Shown: positions 34,669-43,684, numbered from the stretch's first letter. The stretch: 64,000 nucleotides of DNA from an uncultured Porphyromonadaceae bacterium (GCA_902491515.1 CABUIC010000013.1:1-64000); one strand, 5' to 3'. The notes: a model not told the origin generated them from the letters alone. Made by a program: numbers and translations.

Positions 34669-35244
34669 TCAGTTTAATATGAATTGTCTGACGAAGGCCT
34701 CGGAGGTCTCGCGGACCTGTTCTTCTGTCTCAAGCAGGGTGGAGTCGAAGGATGCATGCGCCAGGCTGTACCAGGGTCTGCGCCGCGCGGCAAGCGCCTC
34801 TACCTCGTCGCTGAGCGCTCCGGGGTCGCCGTGCACCTTTCCGACAAGGGGCCTCTGCTCGGGTGGTGCCTCGAGGAGGCGACGCAGGGTGGCCTCGCGG
34901 GTGGCCCTCAGTTCCACGACCAGGCCTCGGGAGAGCATGTACTCGAGGTTGTCGCCGCTGCACGGCGTGCCGCCGCCGCAGGCCAGGACGAGGATTCCTC
35001 CGGAGTCCGGCCCTTCGGAAATCCCGCGCAGGAGCGCAGACTCGGCCCTGCGGAAAGCCTCCTCGCCTTCGGAGCGGAATATCTCGGCGATACTGCGGCC
35101 TTCAGCGGCCTCTACAGCCTCGTCGAGATCCTCGAAACGGAGACCTTCGACTCCCAGACGTCTGGCGGCCGCGGGAAGAGCCCTCCCGAGAGTGGTCTTC
35201 CCGCAGGCCGGAAGGCCTATGAGATATATGGCCCGTGCGCTCAC
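34669..35244 (-). CDS. aroK: Shikimate kinase
   Basis: Phosphorylates shikimate at the 3-OH with ATP. Walker A is GLPACGKTT at residues 10-18. The shikimate-binding acidic residue is in FEDLDEAVEAAEGRSIAEIF, the Arg is in EEAFRRAES, and the CGGGTPC loop is present (family GGG). The LID region contains RPLVGKV. Length 191. The ATG overlaps the mscL stop by 4 bp, so it is coupled to mscL, not to aroB. Confidence 0.94.
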   Translation of the reverse strand: MSARAIYLIGLPACGKTTLGRALPAAARRLGVEGLRFEDLDEAVEAAEGRSIAEIFRSEGEEAFRRAESALLRGISEGPDSGGILVLACGGGTPCSGDNLEYMLSRGLVVELRATREATLRRLLEAPPEQRPLVGKVHGDPGALSDEVEALAARRRPWYSLAHASFDSTLLETEEQVRETSEAFVRQFILN

Positions 35245-35681
35245 TTCTTCCCTTCGGCCTGAGCCTTCAGGAGGTCGCGGATTTCGGCCAGGAGCTCTTC
35301 CTGCGTGGGAGCGGCAGGAGCTTCAGGAGCGGGTTCGGGAGCGGCCTCGGCCTTCTTGAACTTGTTCATGGCCTTGATTGCCACGAAGATGCAGAAGGCG
35401 ATAATCAGGAAGTCGACGATTGTCTGGACGAAAGCGCCCCATGTGATGGCGACTTCGGGCGTGATGACCTCCGTGCCATTTGTCACACCCTGCTGGATGA
35501 CGAACTTGAACTCGCTGAAGTTGGTGCCTCCCGTGAGGACACCTACGCCGGGCATGATGATGTCGTTGACGAGGGAGGTCACTATCTTGCCGAAGGCACC
35601 GCCGATAATCACACCGACAGCCATGTCGACCACATTGCCGCGCATGGCGAATTCCTTGAATTCAGTCAGAAATTTTTTCAT
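35241..35681 (-). CDS. mscL: Large-conductance mechanosensitive channel
   Basis: Emergency release valve of the inner membrane, working as a pentamer. The N-terminal helix and TM1 (FLTEFKEFAMRGNVVDMAVG, then VIIGGAFGKIVTSLVNDIIMP split) and TM2 (FVQTIVDFLIIAFCIFVAI) are typical. The Gly/Ala-rich TM1 pore is intact. Length 146. The C-terminal part has a Pro/Ala/Glu-rich linker (EAAPEPAPEAPAAPTQEE) before the bundle helix EELLAEIRDLLKAQ. First gene of a four-gene operon with a good promoter. Confidence 0.96.
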   Translation of the reverse strand: MKKFLTEFKEFAMRGNVVDMAVGVIIGGAFGKIVTSLVNDIIMPGVGVLTGGTNFSEFKFVIQQGVTNGTEVITPEVAITWGAFVQTIVDFLIIAFCIFVAIKAMNKFKKAEAAPEPAPEAPAAPTQEELLAEIRDLLKAQAEGKK

Positions 35682-35712
35682 ATTGGTTGAATTTATAGTA
35701 CGATTATAGTTG

Positions 35713-35744
35713 CAAACTTACATAAAATTTTCCGTATTACCAAA
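35713..35744 (-). promoter_or_regulatory. Promoter of the mscL-aroK operon
   Basis: Read on the minus strand: TTTG (35744-35741), 20 bp, TAAGTTTG (35720-35713), 31 nt before the mscL ATG. Confidence 0.7.
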
Positions 35745-35770
35745 ACGCCGGGACCGGACCGATTGTTCCG

Positions 35771-37018
35771 TTATTTATCCGTAAGTTCAAACACTGTAGT
35801 AACAGGATAGTGGTCGGACGACGCCACATGGCCTTTTTTGAGCGAAAGCGGCCTGAACGCCCCGCGGTATAGTATGTGGTCTATTCCGAAATAAAGGCGC
35901 CGGGCGTTGTAGGTCACTATCGGACCGAACCCGACCTCGGGATAGACCTCCCTGAGCCCGAGCTCCTCGAAACGGCGCATGGCATAGCAGTTCGACACAT
36001 CGTTGAAATCACCGCACACCAGCACATTCGGACCTCCGTAATGCTCGATGTAGCGCACCAGCTTCTCAGCCTGCCGCGCACGCTCGACGTTGGCCGCAGC
36101 GACCTTCGAAAGCAGCTCGCGCTTGACCTCGCGCATCTCGTCGACCCGTCGCGTCTTGCCGTCCGTAAGGTCGCGGTAAAGAGCGAAGTCGCCTGACGTG
36201 AGTCCGAGGCTCGCGAGATGGAAATTGAAGACAGTGACGTCCATGTCCTCGCCGAGATGCACGCGGTAAGCCCCGATATCGGCCCCGAAATTGCGGCGGT
36301 TGACCTCAAGGTGTATGGGAGTGACAGGATACTTCGAGAGGAGCGTGAGGTACGTGTCCGTGCGAATGACGTATGGATATATCTTATGGAGAAGGGCTAT
36401 GTCCTCGCGATGAATCTTGTTTTCGCCGTAAGGGCCGATGACTTCGGTCTCCTGAAGACAGACTATGTCGGCGCCGCTCTCGATGATGGTGTTCAACGTG
36501 CGGTTACGCGGGGAATTCTCGCTCTCGCCGGGGCGGAAATCAGTGAAATTATATACATTGTAGCTCAACACCTTCAGCGTCCTTGCACCTTTTGGCGCAC
36601 TTGGGCTGAAGACATGCAGCGGAAAGTAGTCCAGCACGGGGCCCCCGCATATCACGAGGAACAGAAGTGGCACAAGCACGCCGCGGCGCCATATAAAGAG
36701 CTGAAGCAGGAGCATGAGGAGCACTGCGCCCAGCGTGAGGGGCATCGCAAGTACTGCGATTCCCCAGTACCCGCCGTACTTCAGCGGCGAGAGACACCCT
36801 CCGTATGAGCTCACGACAAGTCCCAGGCCGCATATCACGCTGACCGCCACAAGAACGACATGCAGAAAACTCCGCCACTTCGGCCGTCCTTTACGATGAG
36901 CGGGACTGTCTGCGCCGCTCGGCGTTCTGGCCTTGCGCGGAGATTTTGTAACGGGAGACGGCCCTCCGGACCCTGCGTCAGGACCCAGCGGCTTGCGGGG
37001 AGACGTTCTTTGGCTCAT
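35771..37018 (-). CDS. Membrane-anchored endonuclease/exonuclease/phosphatase-family protein
   Basis: A 415-residue protein with a basic Pro/Ser-rich N-terminal tail (about 1-48), three membrane helices (about 50-130) and a C-terminal EEP (DNase I-like) domain from about 145. Motifs: LSYNVYNF, the metal Glu in VCLQETE, VFNFHLASL, the CGDFNDVSN core, FGIDHILY and the terminal SSDHYPV. All catalytic residues are present, and the domain would lie outside the inner membrane or at its inner face depending on helix count. The target may be nucleic acid, phosphoinositide-like lipid or sphingolipid. Its start overlaps the rhomboid stop by 4 bp. Confidence 0.88.
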   Translation of the reverse strand: MSQRTSPRKPLGPDAGSGGPSPVTKSPRKARTPSGADSPAHRKGRPKWRSFLHVVLVAVSVICGLGLVVSSYGGCLSPLKYGGYWGIAVLAMPLTLGAVLLMLLLQLFIWRRGVLVPLLFLVICGGPVLDYFPLHVFSPSAPKGARTLKVLSYNVYNFTDFRPGESENSPRNRTLNTIIESGADIVCLQETEVIGPYGENKIHREDIALLHKIYPYVIRTDTYLTLLSKYPVTPIHLEVNRRNFGADIGAYRVHLGEDMDVTVFNFHLASLGLTSGDFALYRDLTDGKTRRVDEMREVKRELLSKVAAANVERARQAEKLVRYIEHYGGPNVLVCGDFNDVSNCYAMRRFEELGLREVYPEVGFGPIVTYNARRLYFGIDHILYRGAFRPLSLKKGHVASSDHYPVTTVFELTDK

Positions 37019-37731
37019 AGCAGCTTCCTTTCGGATTCAGTCAGGGAGGAATAACCCGAGAAACGCGCCTTGTCGAGAACCCGCAGCCGGGCGGAGTCGT
37101 ACTCGCGCCTCGACGAGAGCCATTTCCGGACACGTCCGCGCCCGGGAATGAAAAAGACCAGTGCGGCAAGGAGCCCTGCAAGAAGCCCTGCCACGTGAGC
37201 CGCCAGCGCCCCTGATTCTCCGGCCCCGAGGGCTGAGCAGACCGCCAGTGCGGCAAGCGGCACGCTGACGGCCCAGAGCCGCGGGCGCCCGGCCCACGGG
37301 ATGGCCACACGCAGAGAACCGCACCACACCGTGATGGCCGTGAGCACAGCGAGCACGGATGCGGAAGCCCCCGCGAGCATCGAGCCTCCGGCCGCGAAAA
37401 GTCCGAAGCCCGCGGCGCCGGCGAGACCGCCGGCCAGATAGAGCGGAGCAACGGCATGGCCCAGCCCCAGCGTGGACGCGAGACTGCCGTAAGCCACGAA
37501 AACGAGCATGTTGACCAGTATGTGGAGCAATCCCGCGTGAGCGAACATATAGCTCAGTGCCTGATAAGCCCGCGGAGATGACGCCGGAAGCGCCAGGGCT
37601 TCAAGAAGGTCCACACCGAAAGCCGACGCCGTCAGTATGGCGGCGAAAACAGCGGCGTTGAGACCCGCTATCGCCCATATCGTGCCCGCGCAGCGGATAT
37701 CCGGGGAGGTAGTGCGGTCAGGCGCGGCCAT
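37015..37731 (-). CDS. Rhomboid-family intramembrane serine protease (second of a pair)
   Basis: Six-helix membrane protease. I start it at 37731 (MAAPDRTTSP), where its ATG overlaps the stop of the first rhomboid (TGATG); the longer ORF upstream is a shadow. The HxxxN-type oxyanion segment is HAGLLHILVN, the catalytic Ser123 is in GASAS (the usual Gly after Ser is Ala), and the catalytic His179 is in AAHVAGLLAG. A cytosolic basic tail of about 45 residues follows (RKWLSSRREYDSARLR). Length 238. GASA instead of GASG could change activity. Confidence 0.86.
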   Translation of the reverse strand: MAAPDRTTSPDIRCAGTIWAIAGLNAAVFAAILTASAFGVDLLEALALPASSPRAYQALSYMFAHAGLLHILVNMLVFVAYGSLASTLGLGHAVAPLYLAGGLAGAAGFGLFAAGGSMLAGASASVLAVLTAITVWCGSLRVAIPWAGRPRLWAVSVPLAALAVCSALGAGESGALAAHVAGLLAGLLAALVFFIPGRGRVRKWLSSRREYDSARLRVLDKARFSGYSSLTESERKLL

Positions 37732-38501
37732 CAGAAAAACCAGTGGTTGTTGAACACTCCCTTGCGCTTCCAGTACCACAGCAGGAAGAAGCCGAAGATC
37801 ATGCCTCCCAGATGGGCGAAGTGCGCCACACCGTCGGCCGAACCGCCTACGCCGTAGACGAGCTCCAGAATGCCGTAGCCGATGACGAACCATTTGGCCT
37901 TGATCGGCATAAGGAAATAGAGATATATCGGCTGGTTCGGGAAGAGATAGCCGAAGGCAAGAAGCACGCCGTAAATCGCACCGGATGCGCCGACCATCGG
38001 AGAGTTGACAAGAGCATTCAGCTGCCCGAGATCCGGGTCGATATAGTTCTGGTTGTGCTGGATGTGGATCCAACCCTCATGGATGGTCTGCCGGACCACT
38101 TCGGGAGGCAGAAGCGACGCAATTCTGTGGATATAGATGGCGAACACCCCTTCCTGCACCAGCGCGGCGCCGATGCCGCAGGTCAGATAGAAGAAAAGGA
38201 AGCGCGCGGAACCCATCGACCGCTCGATGATGCGGCCGAACATCCACAGTGCGAACAAATTGAAGAACAGGTGCATGAACGACCCGTGCAGGAACATATA
38301 CGTGAAAAGCTGGTAGGCGTAGAAGCCCGGCGAGCTGAAGTAGTAGAGCGCGCACCACCGCTCGAGAGCGGCCTCCGCCCCGGGTATCAGCGACATTAGG
38401 AAGTATATGAAAATGTTGACCAGCAACAGGTTCTTCGTCACGGGCGGAATGTCCGAAAAAAGCGACCGGAAGCCGCCCCCGCGGTAATCGTTCTGAAACA
38501 T
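37731..38501 (-). CDS. Rhomboid-family intramembrane serine protease (first of a pair)
   Basis: Cuts membrane-spanning substrates within the bilayer. Start chosen at 38501 (MFQNDYRGGG); 20 extra residues from an upstream ATG are not supported. The segment LHGSFMHLFFNLFALW has the conserved His and Asn, Ser173 is in GASGAIYG and His230 in FAHLGGMIFG. A long loop between helices (about 122-165, rich in HIQHNQNYIDPD) is inserted before the Ser helix. Length 256. It is the first gene of a coupled three-gene operon with the second rhomboid and the EEP protein; a TATTTTTG box lies at 38538-38531. Confidence 0.92.
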   Translation of the reverse strand: MFQNDYRGGGFRSLFSDIPPVTKNLLLVNIFIYFLMSLIPGAEAALERWCALYYFSSPGFYAYQLFTYMFLHGSFMHLFFNLFALWMFGRIIERSMGSARFLFFYLTCGIGAALVQEGVFAIYIHRIASLLPPEVVRQTIHEGWIHIQHNQNYIDPDLGQLNALVNSPMVGASGAIYGVLLAFGYLFPNQPIYLYFLMPIKAKWFVIGYGILELVYGVGGSADGVAHFAHLGGMIFGFFLLWYWKRKGVFNNHWFF

Positions 38502-38622
38502 AATTTCTCTTTTGTATGCCTTTTGAAATGCAAAAATACGAAGATTTCCACAAACAGCCAACTTTCATGCCGTCCACGGCGTTAAAAGTACAAAACGACC
38601 CTTTTAACACACTAACAGAACT

Positions 38623-38859
38623 ATGTCAGACCGAATCACCTACGAAGAAAGAAAAGACCTTCCGGACAGCGTCTACGGACTGCCCGAAAGAAGAGAATAC
38701 CCCATGCCCGACGCCGCTCACGTCCGCGCCGCCGAGGCATATTTCCGCTACTGCCCCGAGGACCTGAAGCCGCGGCTCGCCCGCGCAATCCTCGCCCGGG
38801 CCCGCGAGTTCGGCGTGGACGTCGAGAGCCCGACAGTCCGCGAGTACGCCGGGGAGTAG
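38623..38859 (+). CDS. Small DUF6582-like protein
   Basis: A 78-residue acidic protein with the motif EERKDLPDSVYGLPERREYP followed by MPDAAHVRAAEAYFR, similar to the short LP.S.FALPE.R.YPI.D..HA..A motif of DUF6582-like proteins found in bacteria and phages. It is soluble with no signal. It stands alone, divergent from the rhomboid operon and convergent with the amylase gene. Function unknown. Confidence 0.65.
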   Translation: MSDRITYEERKDLPDSVYGLPERREYPMPDAAHVRAAEAYFRYCPEDLKPRLARAILARAREFGVDVESPTVREYAGE

Positions 38860-38948
38860 GCATTATAAGACCTCTAAGACTTATTAGATTTATAAGATTT
38901 ATAAGTCTTATAAGATTTATACCGCCTGTCGTCCCTCTTAAAACATTC

Positions 38949-38979
38949 CGCCGCGGCCCGGAGTCCGGGTCGCGGCGGC
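38949..38979. terminator. Convergent terminator between DUF6582 gene and amylase
   Basis: CCGCCGCGGCCCGG (38949-38962) pairs with CCGGGTCGCGGCGG (38966-38979), 14 bp with one G-U. An AT-rich stretch with repeated TTATAAGAT units lies at 38866-38930. Confidence 0.7.
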
Positions 38980-39006
38980 GTTTATTTCAGCGCTGAGCGC
39001 AGGGGC

Positions 39007-42000
39007 TTAGCGGATGTAGACCTTGCGGACGGTCTTGCCCTGGCGCATGATGTACATGCCTGTGCCGGGGTTCTCCACCCGGATGCCCTGGAGGTTGTAG
39101 AACTCGGCGGGAGCCTCTTCTTCAGCCTCGATGTTGGCGATGCCGGTGTATGTGCCGTCGATTTCAAAGCCACGGTTGCCCGTGCCCTTGTAGACGGCGT
39201 TGTTGCGTACGTCGGTGATGTCGTTGGTCTGGTCGCTGCCGCCGTTGTTGAACACGAGACCCGTGGTGCCCGTGGGAACGACATATTTGAAGAGTGCGGC
39301 GCGGGTAGCGTCAGCCACCTTGGCCATAGCCTTGCCGGGCCAGTCGGAAGCGGATTCGCCGCCCCAGAAGTGAACTTTGACGGTACCCCAGTTGGTGATG
39401 GAGTTGTCGTAGAACACGGTGATGCCTTCGGGCTCGACGGGCTTGGCGATCTTCGAGAAGGTCACGGAGCCGGTCTTCGTGCCGGTGGCGCCGGTGGCGC
39501 TCCAGCTTACGGTTACATTATCGCCGATGTTCATGCCTTCGCCGATCTTGAAGGAAGCGGAGCCGGAGATGTTCACCTGAGCGCCATTGCCGATCTTGTA
39601 CCATGCGGAAGTAGCGTTCTTGGCAGTGGCCGTCACGGTGATGACGTCATAGAAGTTGCCGCCGTTGGGCGAGAAGCGAACGCTGGCGTCCTGCGATACC
39701 TGAACGTCAATCTTCTTGGCGGTGGTTTTACCGTCATATTCAAAGTAAGTGTCCTCGGTGATGCCTTCGATGTTTCCTGTCTGGTCGCCGCCGTTGCTGA
39801 AGATGATATTCACGGACTCTACGTCATCGAAGGTATTGTAGTAGAACGTGCGGCCGTCGATTTCCTTGGTGTCGGTCAGCTTCTTGCCGGGCCATGCGCC
39901 GATGAGGTTGGTCTGTCCCTCAGTCCAGGCATACATGTTGGGAGCGGAGGGTGCAGTCACATAGACAGTGATTGTGGCGTTCGGATCAACCTTCTTGTAG
40001 GTAGCCTTGCCGGTGCGCACGTTGTTGTCGGAGCCGGTTGCGGACCATTCTACGGTAGTGCTCTGGCCGAAATCGAGGCCGGTGCCTACGGTGAAGGTCT
40101 TGGGCTGGCCCTTGGTGAGAGCCACCTGGGCGCCGCCGTCGATCTTGTACCAGCCTGAAACGGCTTCGTCGCTGAGGGTAGCGGTGACGGTAAGGGTCTC
40201 GGTCTTGAAGGCGCCGCCGTCGGGCGAGAGTACCACGCTTGCGGGCTTCACTACATCTTCGGAGGTATAGTACTGGGTGGTGCCGGGGTCGTCGAATTCT
40301 ACGCTGCCGCCGTGAGCGACTGCGGAGGTGGCGTACATGAACTTGCCGTCCTCACCGACCTTACCGCCCTTCCAGTCCTTCACGAGCACGCGGAGCTGCC
40401 CCTGGGTCTTGGGAGCGTCAACGGTGATGGAGCCGTTGTTGGGAGTGTAGCTCCGACCTGTAACCACGTCTACATATGTGCCTGCGGGAACGCCGGTGAA
40501 GCTGGCGCCGCCGTTGACAGCCACGAGGGCATAGCTCTCGTCCTTGTAGGCGCGCTTGAAGGCCCAGCCGCCGTTTGCATCACAGCCGTCGAAGGTGTAC
40601 TGACCCTTGCGGAGGGCGGGCACAGCGGCGCGAATCATGTTGAGACGGCGGATGTGCTGAGCGAGGTCAGCATCGAGAGTTTGGGCAACATTGCCGCTGG
40701 CCGTGTAGACGCCGAAGTCGCTGGCCGATACACTGCCTTCGAGATAGTTGCCGAAGTATGCGCGGCCCGACTGCGAGCGGGGAGTCTTGTTGTTGCCGCC
40801 GCCCACGTCGATGGGAAGACCCTTCTTGAACTCGACTTCAGAGCCGTAGTAGATACAGGGGATGCCGCGGAAAGTGAACATGAAGGAGAGGTTCTCGGCC
40901 CACTGGGCTGTGCCGCCGTTGAAGCGGATGCCGTCGTTGGGACCGGGGCTGTAGTCGTGGGAGTCAACGTAAACCACGTTGTAGGTGGCGTCGTTGTAGT
41001 AGTTGTCCTGGCTGAAGAGACCCATCACGTGGCCCACGCTGGAGAAGCTGTAGTGCACGGGGAAGTCGATTACGTTGAAGCCGGAGGCCTGGCTGTAGTC
41101 GGGTTCGTGCCACTGGCCGTTCTGGAGCCATGCGTTGTTCGAGCGGGCCTTGTCCTTGGTATCCTTCTCGCAGACAGCCATCGGGCCGACGGGTGTGTCG
41201 TGCCCTTCGGGAAGCGTCTGGGTGTCCCAGAATGCCTGAGTGCCGTTGTACTCGCTCATGAGGGCGTCGTCAGACTTCCAGGTGTAGAAGTAGCTCGAGA
41301 GGTTGGGCTGGTTGCGGTAAACGACACTGCCCTGGAAGCGCTGGCAGACTTCGCCGAACATGAAGAAGGGGCAGCCGTTGAGGCGCTTGTTCTTGGCCTT
41401 CTCGGCGGCGGCGTGGAACTGAGGGATGAACTGCTTGTTGAAGGTCAGCGGGGCGATGTGGCCGGAGGTGTCGATACGGAAACCGTCGACGCCCATCTCG
41501 ATGAACTTCGAGTAGCATTTAACCACATATTCGGCCACGGTGTTGTTCTCCGTGTTGAGGTCCACGCAGTCGCCTGCGATCTGGCCCCACCAGCGGTTGG
41601 GAAGGTCCCAGTTCCAGCCGGTACCGTAGTGGTGGTAGTAGTTGTGGGTGTCGTACTGCGGGTTCTTGAAGAATTTGAAGCGCTCCTCATACTGCAACTT
41701 CGGGCTCTGGTCGAAATAGTTCGAGCTCAGACGGTCGGGGTTGGGGATGAGGCAGGCGGCCGGAGAAGCCTGATTGCGGATGTTCTGGTCGCGGGTGAAG
41801 AGGGGGTTGAGGTAGCTTTCGCCGAAGTTGCCGGTGTGCTGGAGCACGATGTCGAGGATGATCTTCATGCCCTTGGCGTGGGCGGCGTCGATGAGGTCCT
41901 GGAATTTGACGTCCTTGTCGGCGCCCCAGGCCTTGCGGCTCTCGTAGCGGAGGTCGACGCTCGAGAGGTCCATGGCGTGATAGCCGTGGTAGTCCTCGCC

Positions 42001-42309
42001 GGAGGCGTTCTGCACGATAGGCGTGATCCACACGGCCGTGAAGCCGAGGGCCTTGATGTAGTCGAGGCGGTCGATGAGGCCTTTGAAGTCACCGCGCCAG
42101 TCAGGGTCGTTCTTGGATATCTGCACGTCCTGCTTGTCCCAGGAGCATACGTTGTTCGTCGGGTCGCCGTCGTAGAAGCGGGTGGTCATCGCGAAGTAGA
42201 TGGTCTCGTCGCGGAAGTCCGTGCGTTCGCCCGTGAACGTCGCGGCGTTGGCCGTCACCGCCGCGGCTGAAAGGCCGCAGACAGCTGCAAATCTTGCGAT
42301 TTTGTTCAT
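39007..42309 (-). CDS. Large secreted GH13 amylase with starch-binding and C-terminal modules
   Basis: A 1100-residue extracellular alpha-glucan hydrolase. Start at 42309 gives a signal (MNKIARFAAVCGLSAAAVTA, cleavage near NAA). GH13 regions: DIVLQH (153-158), GFRID with nucleophile Asp280, FMFGE with acid/base Glu320, and VDSHD for the third site. After the catalytic part (to about residue 640) come a chitobiase-C-like beta domain, a starch-binding module (NMYAWTEG...GAWPGK), another chitobiase-C-like domain and a second starch-binding-like module (HFWGGESASDWPGK). The C terminus (FYNLQGIRVENPGTGMYIMR) is a tail common on Bacteroidales secreted proteins. It is encoded far from the Sus locus with no SusC/D partner. 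Confidence 0.93.
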   Translation of the reverse strand: MNKIARFAAVCGLSAAAVTANAATFTGERTDFRDETIYFAMTTRFYDGDPTNNVCSWDKQDVQISKNDPDWRGDFKGLIDRLDYIKALGFTAVWITPIVQNASGEDYHGYHAMDLSSVDLRYESRKAWGADKDVKFQDLIDAAHAKGMKIILDIVLQHTGNFGESYLNPLFTRDQNIRNQASPAACLIPNPDRLSSNYFDQSPKLQYEERFKFFKNPQYDTHNYYHHYGTGWNWDLPNRWWGQIAGDCVDLNTENNTVAEYVVKCYSKFIEMGVDGFRIDTSGHIAPLTFNKQFIPQFHAAAEKAKNKRLNGCPFFMFGEVCQRFQGSVVYRNQPNLSSYFYTWKSDDALMSEYNGTQAFWDTQTLPEGHDTPVGPMAVCEKDTKDKARSNNAWLQNGQWHEPDYSQASGFNVIDFPVHYSFSSVGHVMGLFSQDNYYNDATYNVVYVDSHDYSPGPNDGIRFNGGTAQWAENLSFMFTFRGIPCIYYGSEVEFKKGLPIDVGGGNNKTPRSQSGRAYFGNYLEGSVSASDFGVYTASGNVAQTLDADLAQHIRRLNMIRAAVPALRKGQYTFDGCDANGGWAFKRAYKDESYALVAVNGGASFTGVPAGTYVDVVTGRSYTPNNGSITVDAPKTQGQLRVLVKDWKGGKVGEDGKFMYATSAVAHGGSVEFDDPGTTQYYTSEDVVKPASVVLSPDGGAFKTETLTVTATLSDEAVSGWYKIDGGAQVALTKGQPKTFTVGTGLDFGQSTTVEWSATGSDNNVRTGKATYKKVDPNATITVYVTAPSAPNMYAWTEGQTNLIGAWPGKKLTDTKEIDGRTFYYNTFDDVESVNIIFSNGGDQTGNIEGITEDTYFEYDGKTTAKKIDVQVSQDASVRFSPNGGNFYDVITVTATAKNATSAWYKIGNGAQVNISGSASFKIGEGMNIGDNVTVSWSATGATGTKTGSVTFSKIAKPVEPEGITVFYDNSITNWGTVKVHFWGGESASDWPGKAMAKVADATRAALFKYVVPTGTTGLVFNNGGSDQTNDITDVRNNAVYKGTGNRGFEIDGTYTGIANIEAEEEAPAEFYNLQGIRVENPGTGMYIMRQGKTVRKVYIR

Positions 42310-42417
42310 GGTAATTGATTTTTGATAAGAAGTAAGTGTGATATGAGTGTATTCCTTCTGCAAAGTTCTGAAAAATTTTCCATCCGGCCAAAGAATATGT
42401 TTTATAACATAAAAACG

Positions 42418-42446
42418 ACAGTCCCGGCGGTTAGCGCCGGGACTGT
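42418..42446 (-). terminator. Terminator of mdh
   Basis: ACAGTCCCGGCG (42418-42429) pairs with CGCCGGGACTGT (42435-42446), a perfect 12 bp stem followed on the minus strand by a T run. Confidence 0.8.
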
Positions 42447-42460
42447 TAAGTTCAGAATTT

Positions 42461-42554
42461 AGAATTTAGAGTCTAAAGTTTTTTTAATTAAAAATACTTG
42501 CTCCCGCAAGCGCCCTATGGGCAATAACTACACTCTAAATTCTACACTCTAAAT
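42461..42554. repeat. AT-rich inverted repeats downstream of mdh
   Basis: AGAATTTAGAGT (42461-42472) is the reverse complement of ACTCTAAATTCT (42532-42543), and a further ACTCTAAAT follows at 42546-42554. Two small stems (CTTGC/GCAAG, GCCC/GGGC) lie between. No coding sequence. Confidence 0.55.
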
Positions 42555-43555
42555 CAGTCAATGTTGGGGTTCAGCTCATGCCACTTGTCGATGGCGGGAA
42601 GAACTCCCATGGCGATTACCTCGTCGCGGAGGGCGCAGAGGTGCTTGTAGCTCTCTTCGAGGGCTTTCTGCTCTTCGGGCGTACCCTTGGGCTCCGAGAA
42701 CTTGACGCCGTCCTTCGTAACGACGGTCTCCATCGCCATCATGATGTGGCTGAAGCGGTCGTCGTTGACATACGTGCCGACCGGCCAGCGGAACGGTGCG
42801 CCGCCCATGGCGGCCGCAATCATCTCGATGGACAGGTAAGCCGGGCTCTGGAACGACGAGCGGCCGCGAAGGTCGATGATGTTCTTTCCGCCCTGGATGA
42901 CGCGGACCTTGATTTCCTCCCAGTCCTTCTCGGGGAGAACTTCCGTGCCGATGATTTCGGAAAGAGGCTTGCCGTTGACCATCGTCGTCGATGCGTACAC
43001 GGCCATCTGCTCGCCGTGACCGCCGTAGGTGCGCGAGTTCTCGATTTCATCAGCCTTGATGTGGAAGTACTTCGAGAGTTCGCTCCGAAGGCGCGTGGAG
43101 TCGAGAGCGGCGAGAGTCGAAACCTGCGAGGGCTTCAGGCCGCTGTACAGAAGCGTGATGAGGCCCGTGATGTCGGCAGGGTTGAAGATTACCACAACGT
43201 GCTTCACGTCCGGGCAGTACTTGCGGATGTTCTTGCCCAACTCCTCGGCCACACCGGCGTTGCCCTTCAGGAGGTCTTCGCGCGTCATGCCGGCCTTGCG
43301 GGCAGCGCCGCCCGACGACACAATGTACTTCGCGTCCTTGAAAGCCTCGGCGATATCGGAGGTGAAGGTCAGGTTTAGACCCTCGAAACCGCAGTGGAAC
43401 ATCTCCTCGGCTACGCCTTCAAGACCCGGTCCGTAAGGGTCGTAAAGACAGATATTCGGGGTTAGATGCATCATGATTGCCGTCTGGGCCATGTTCGAGC
43501 CTATCATGCCGGCGGCGCCGACGATGACAAGCTTGTCTTGTGTCAGGTATTCCAT
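42554..43555 (-). CDS. mdh: Malate dehydrogenase
   Basis: NAD-dependent interconversion of malate and oxaloacetate. The N-terminal VIVGAAGMIGSNMAQ nucleotide motif, the mobile-loop GGAARKAGMTREDLL with substrate Arg, IFNPADITG, LDSTRLRSEL and TYGGHGEQM with the catalytic His identify the LDH/MDH superfamily in its Bacteroidales form. Length 333. Monocistronic with a TATATTTG box at 43632-43625 and a terminator behind it. Confidence 0.93.
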   Translation of the reverse strand: MEYLTQDKLVIVGAAGMIGSNMAQTAIMMHLTPNICLYDPYGPGLEGVAEEMFHCGFEGLNLTFTSDIAEAFKDAKYIVSSGGAARKAGMTREDLLKGNAGVAEELGKNIRKYCPDVKHVVVIFNPADITGLITLLYSGLKPSQVSTLAALDSTRLRSELSKYFHIKADEIENSRTYGGHGEQMAVYASTTMVNGKPLSEIIGTEVLPEKDWEEIKVRVIQGGKNIIDLRGRSSFQSPAYLSIEMIAAAMGGAPFRWPVGTYVNDDRFSHIMMAMETVVTKDGVKFSEPKGTPEEQKALEESYKHLCALRDEVIAMGVLPAIDKWHELNPNID

Positions 43556-43624
43556 TTCTTTTGTGTTTTAGGAGTATGTTTCGTTTAGTTTAAGTCTAAC
43601 GCCGGCCACTGCCGGCTTGTTCTG

Positions 43625-43632
43625 CAAATATA
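43625..43632 (-). promoter_or_regulatory. -7 box of mdh
   Basis: CAAATATA reads TATATTTG on the minus strand, 69 nt before the ATG. No clear -33 TTTG. Confidence 0.45.
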
Positions 43633-43684
43633 CGGATTTTATCCCGATTATTCTCCTTCGGGAACAAGTTTTTTATCCCGCGCG

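Noticed and set aside
38623..38859. DUF6582-like gene as a sign of a prophage
   Set aside because: No other phage gene lies nearby; a lone small gene is not enough.
38866..38930. Repeated TTATAAGAT units, considered as a CRISPR or tandem repeat array
   Set aside because: Units are irregular, too short and without spacers.
40312..42270. 652-codon ORF opposite the large amylase
   Set aside because: Val/Gly/Glu-rich antisense shadow of a well-supported GH13 gene.
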